From: Glandiceps talaboti
Taxonomy: Eukaryota; Hemichordata; Enteropneusta; Spengelidae
DNA: 47,500 nucleotides
Assembly: GCF_964340395.1 (NCBI RefSeq)
Contig: NC_135551.1
Coordinates: 29,183,380 to 29,230,879 of the forward strand
Reading direction: 5' to 3'
The position numbers and the translations under genes were made by a program. How positions within the stretch are numbered: the first letter of the stretch is position 1; each line of letters begins with the position of its first letter. Below the pieces are notes generated by a model. It did no database searches. It saw only the letters and a list, made by a program, of their open reading frames with translations, and was not told the DNA's origin. Shown here piece by piece: positions 46,717-47,500 of the stretch.

Positions 46717-47500
46717 CTGGGGGAAAGAAGAAAAGATATAATCTGTGTTATGAATGATGAAGAATTTGATTCCATTTCGATGGGGGATTCCTTTAACGCT
46801 ATAGGATCTACATAACAGACTTCCAATCAAGTGAGTTTTTTTTCCTCTATTCAGAAATGACAGTAAACTCTTAGATGTAGATGAAAGGTTTAACATACCG
46901 TAAGTTAGAATGAAGGCTATTGTCGAACATATGAACATTCATTTTGCTTATTTAGAATATTTATTTATATCTGACTGTACTCTGTGAGATTATCAACTTC
47001 TTTTTATGTATATAATTTACTGAAAGCCAGCGTGTGGAATTAATATTGTATGTTTCTTAGTCTACAATGAGCTGGGACATTCTTGAAAAGATTCAGGAGA
47101 CACTTTTTATCGCATGGGCGGCACTTCGATATTTAAATCTAACAAAGCAAGAATGGCGCCATTCTCAATCATCACGCATTTGCTGAGGACGAATGGGAAC
47201 GTTCCCTCGTCTTTACTAGTATTGTTATTATTAAACTTGCCTAATCCAAAGTGTGCCATTATCATAAAAGACGAATACAGATCAATTCTAAGGTACATCA
47301 TACAATGTTACCATGAACTGTCAACCTTAATTTCGACTTCACATAAAAGCGGTTTAATATATTATGTAAAATATGGCGTTCAAAATCTGTTAATTGTGAC
47401 CTATTTACAATGTTAATGGCTCCGAAATTTTACAATAAATAGTGTCATTGCACAGTTAATGCGGAACCATTACCTAAGGCATGTATTCACTATTCCATAT
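46717..47500 (-). other. Popeye B upstream intron, continuing off the window
   Basis: The acceptor at 46717-46718 is preceded by a pyrimidine tract in the transcript. The preceding exon must end in two bases of a split codon, as in gene A. None of the small frames here encodes the transmembrane exon. Confidence 0.7.

Noticed and set aside
47107-47301. Candidate first exon of Popeye gene B
   Set aside because: The translated frames lack the three hydrophobic segments and the conserved pre-domain residues; the exon must be further right.

Overview
The window comes from an animal nuclear genome. The genes are split by GT-AG introns, the proteins are metazoan families, microsatellites are dense, and small non-autonomous DNA transposons are common. 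Protein similarity and the transposon mix fit an invertebrate bilaterian, possibly a marine deuterostome (my inference; the species cannot be read from this sequence).

Three protein genes can be supported, all on the minus strand. (1) A complete eight-exon BDH2/DHRS6-type short-chain dehydrogenase spans 6290..11552. It encodes 245 aa, the length I recall for the human enzyme. (2) A complete three-exon Popeye-domain (POPDC/BVES family) gene spans 15874..18491 and encodes 381 aa. (3) The last two coding exons of a second, paralogous Popeye gene lie at 43223..42894 and 46716..46602; its first exon lies beyond the right edge. The two Popeye genes share intron phases and a C-terminal motif, so they are a tandem pair about 24 kb apart. 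Vertebrates also keep two POPDC genes (BVES and POPDC3) next to each other.

Layout. 1-583: fragment of a reverse transcriptase with a YRDD motif. 584-6200: non-coding, with small inverted-repeat elements including a 111-bp hAT-like MITE with a perfect 8-bp target duplication. 6290-11552: BDH2, with a perfect DR1 nuclear-receptor site just upstream of the start codon and a second in intron 5. 11632-11862: a second, larger MITE with similar ends, sitting in the BDH2 upstream region. 12-15.8 kb: non-coding with microsatellites. 15.9-18.5 kb: Popeye gene A. 18.5-42.9 kb: a long gene-free interval with microsatellites, a fold-back element bearing hammerhead-ribozyme-like cores (19.84-20.03 kb), a tRNA-derived SINE (27.4-27.6 kb), a 617-bp composite (GTAT)n tract, a 2-kb array of a 50-bp minisatellite (31.9-33.9 kb), a second full-length copy of a 370-bp MITE family (34.7-35.1 kb), a possible LINE 3' remnant (36.9-37.1 kb), and a degenerate array with an ATGCAAAT octamer every ~145 bp (37.26-37.69 kb). 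42.9 kb to the end: the 3' part of Popeye gene B.

No operons, CRISPR arrays, rRNA or convincing functional tRNA genes were seen. Many long open frames are artefacts of tetranucleotide and dinucleotide repeats. The items most worth a second look are the hammerhead-like fold-back, the DR1 sites at BDH2, the C-terminal motif shared by the two Popeye paralogs, the minisatellite and the octamer array.
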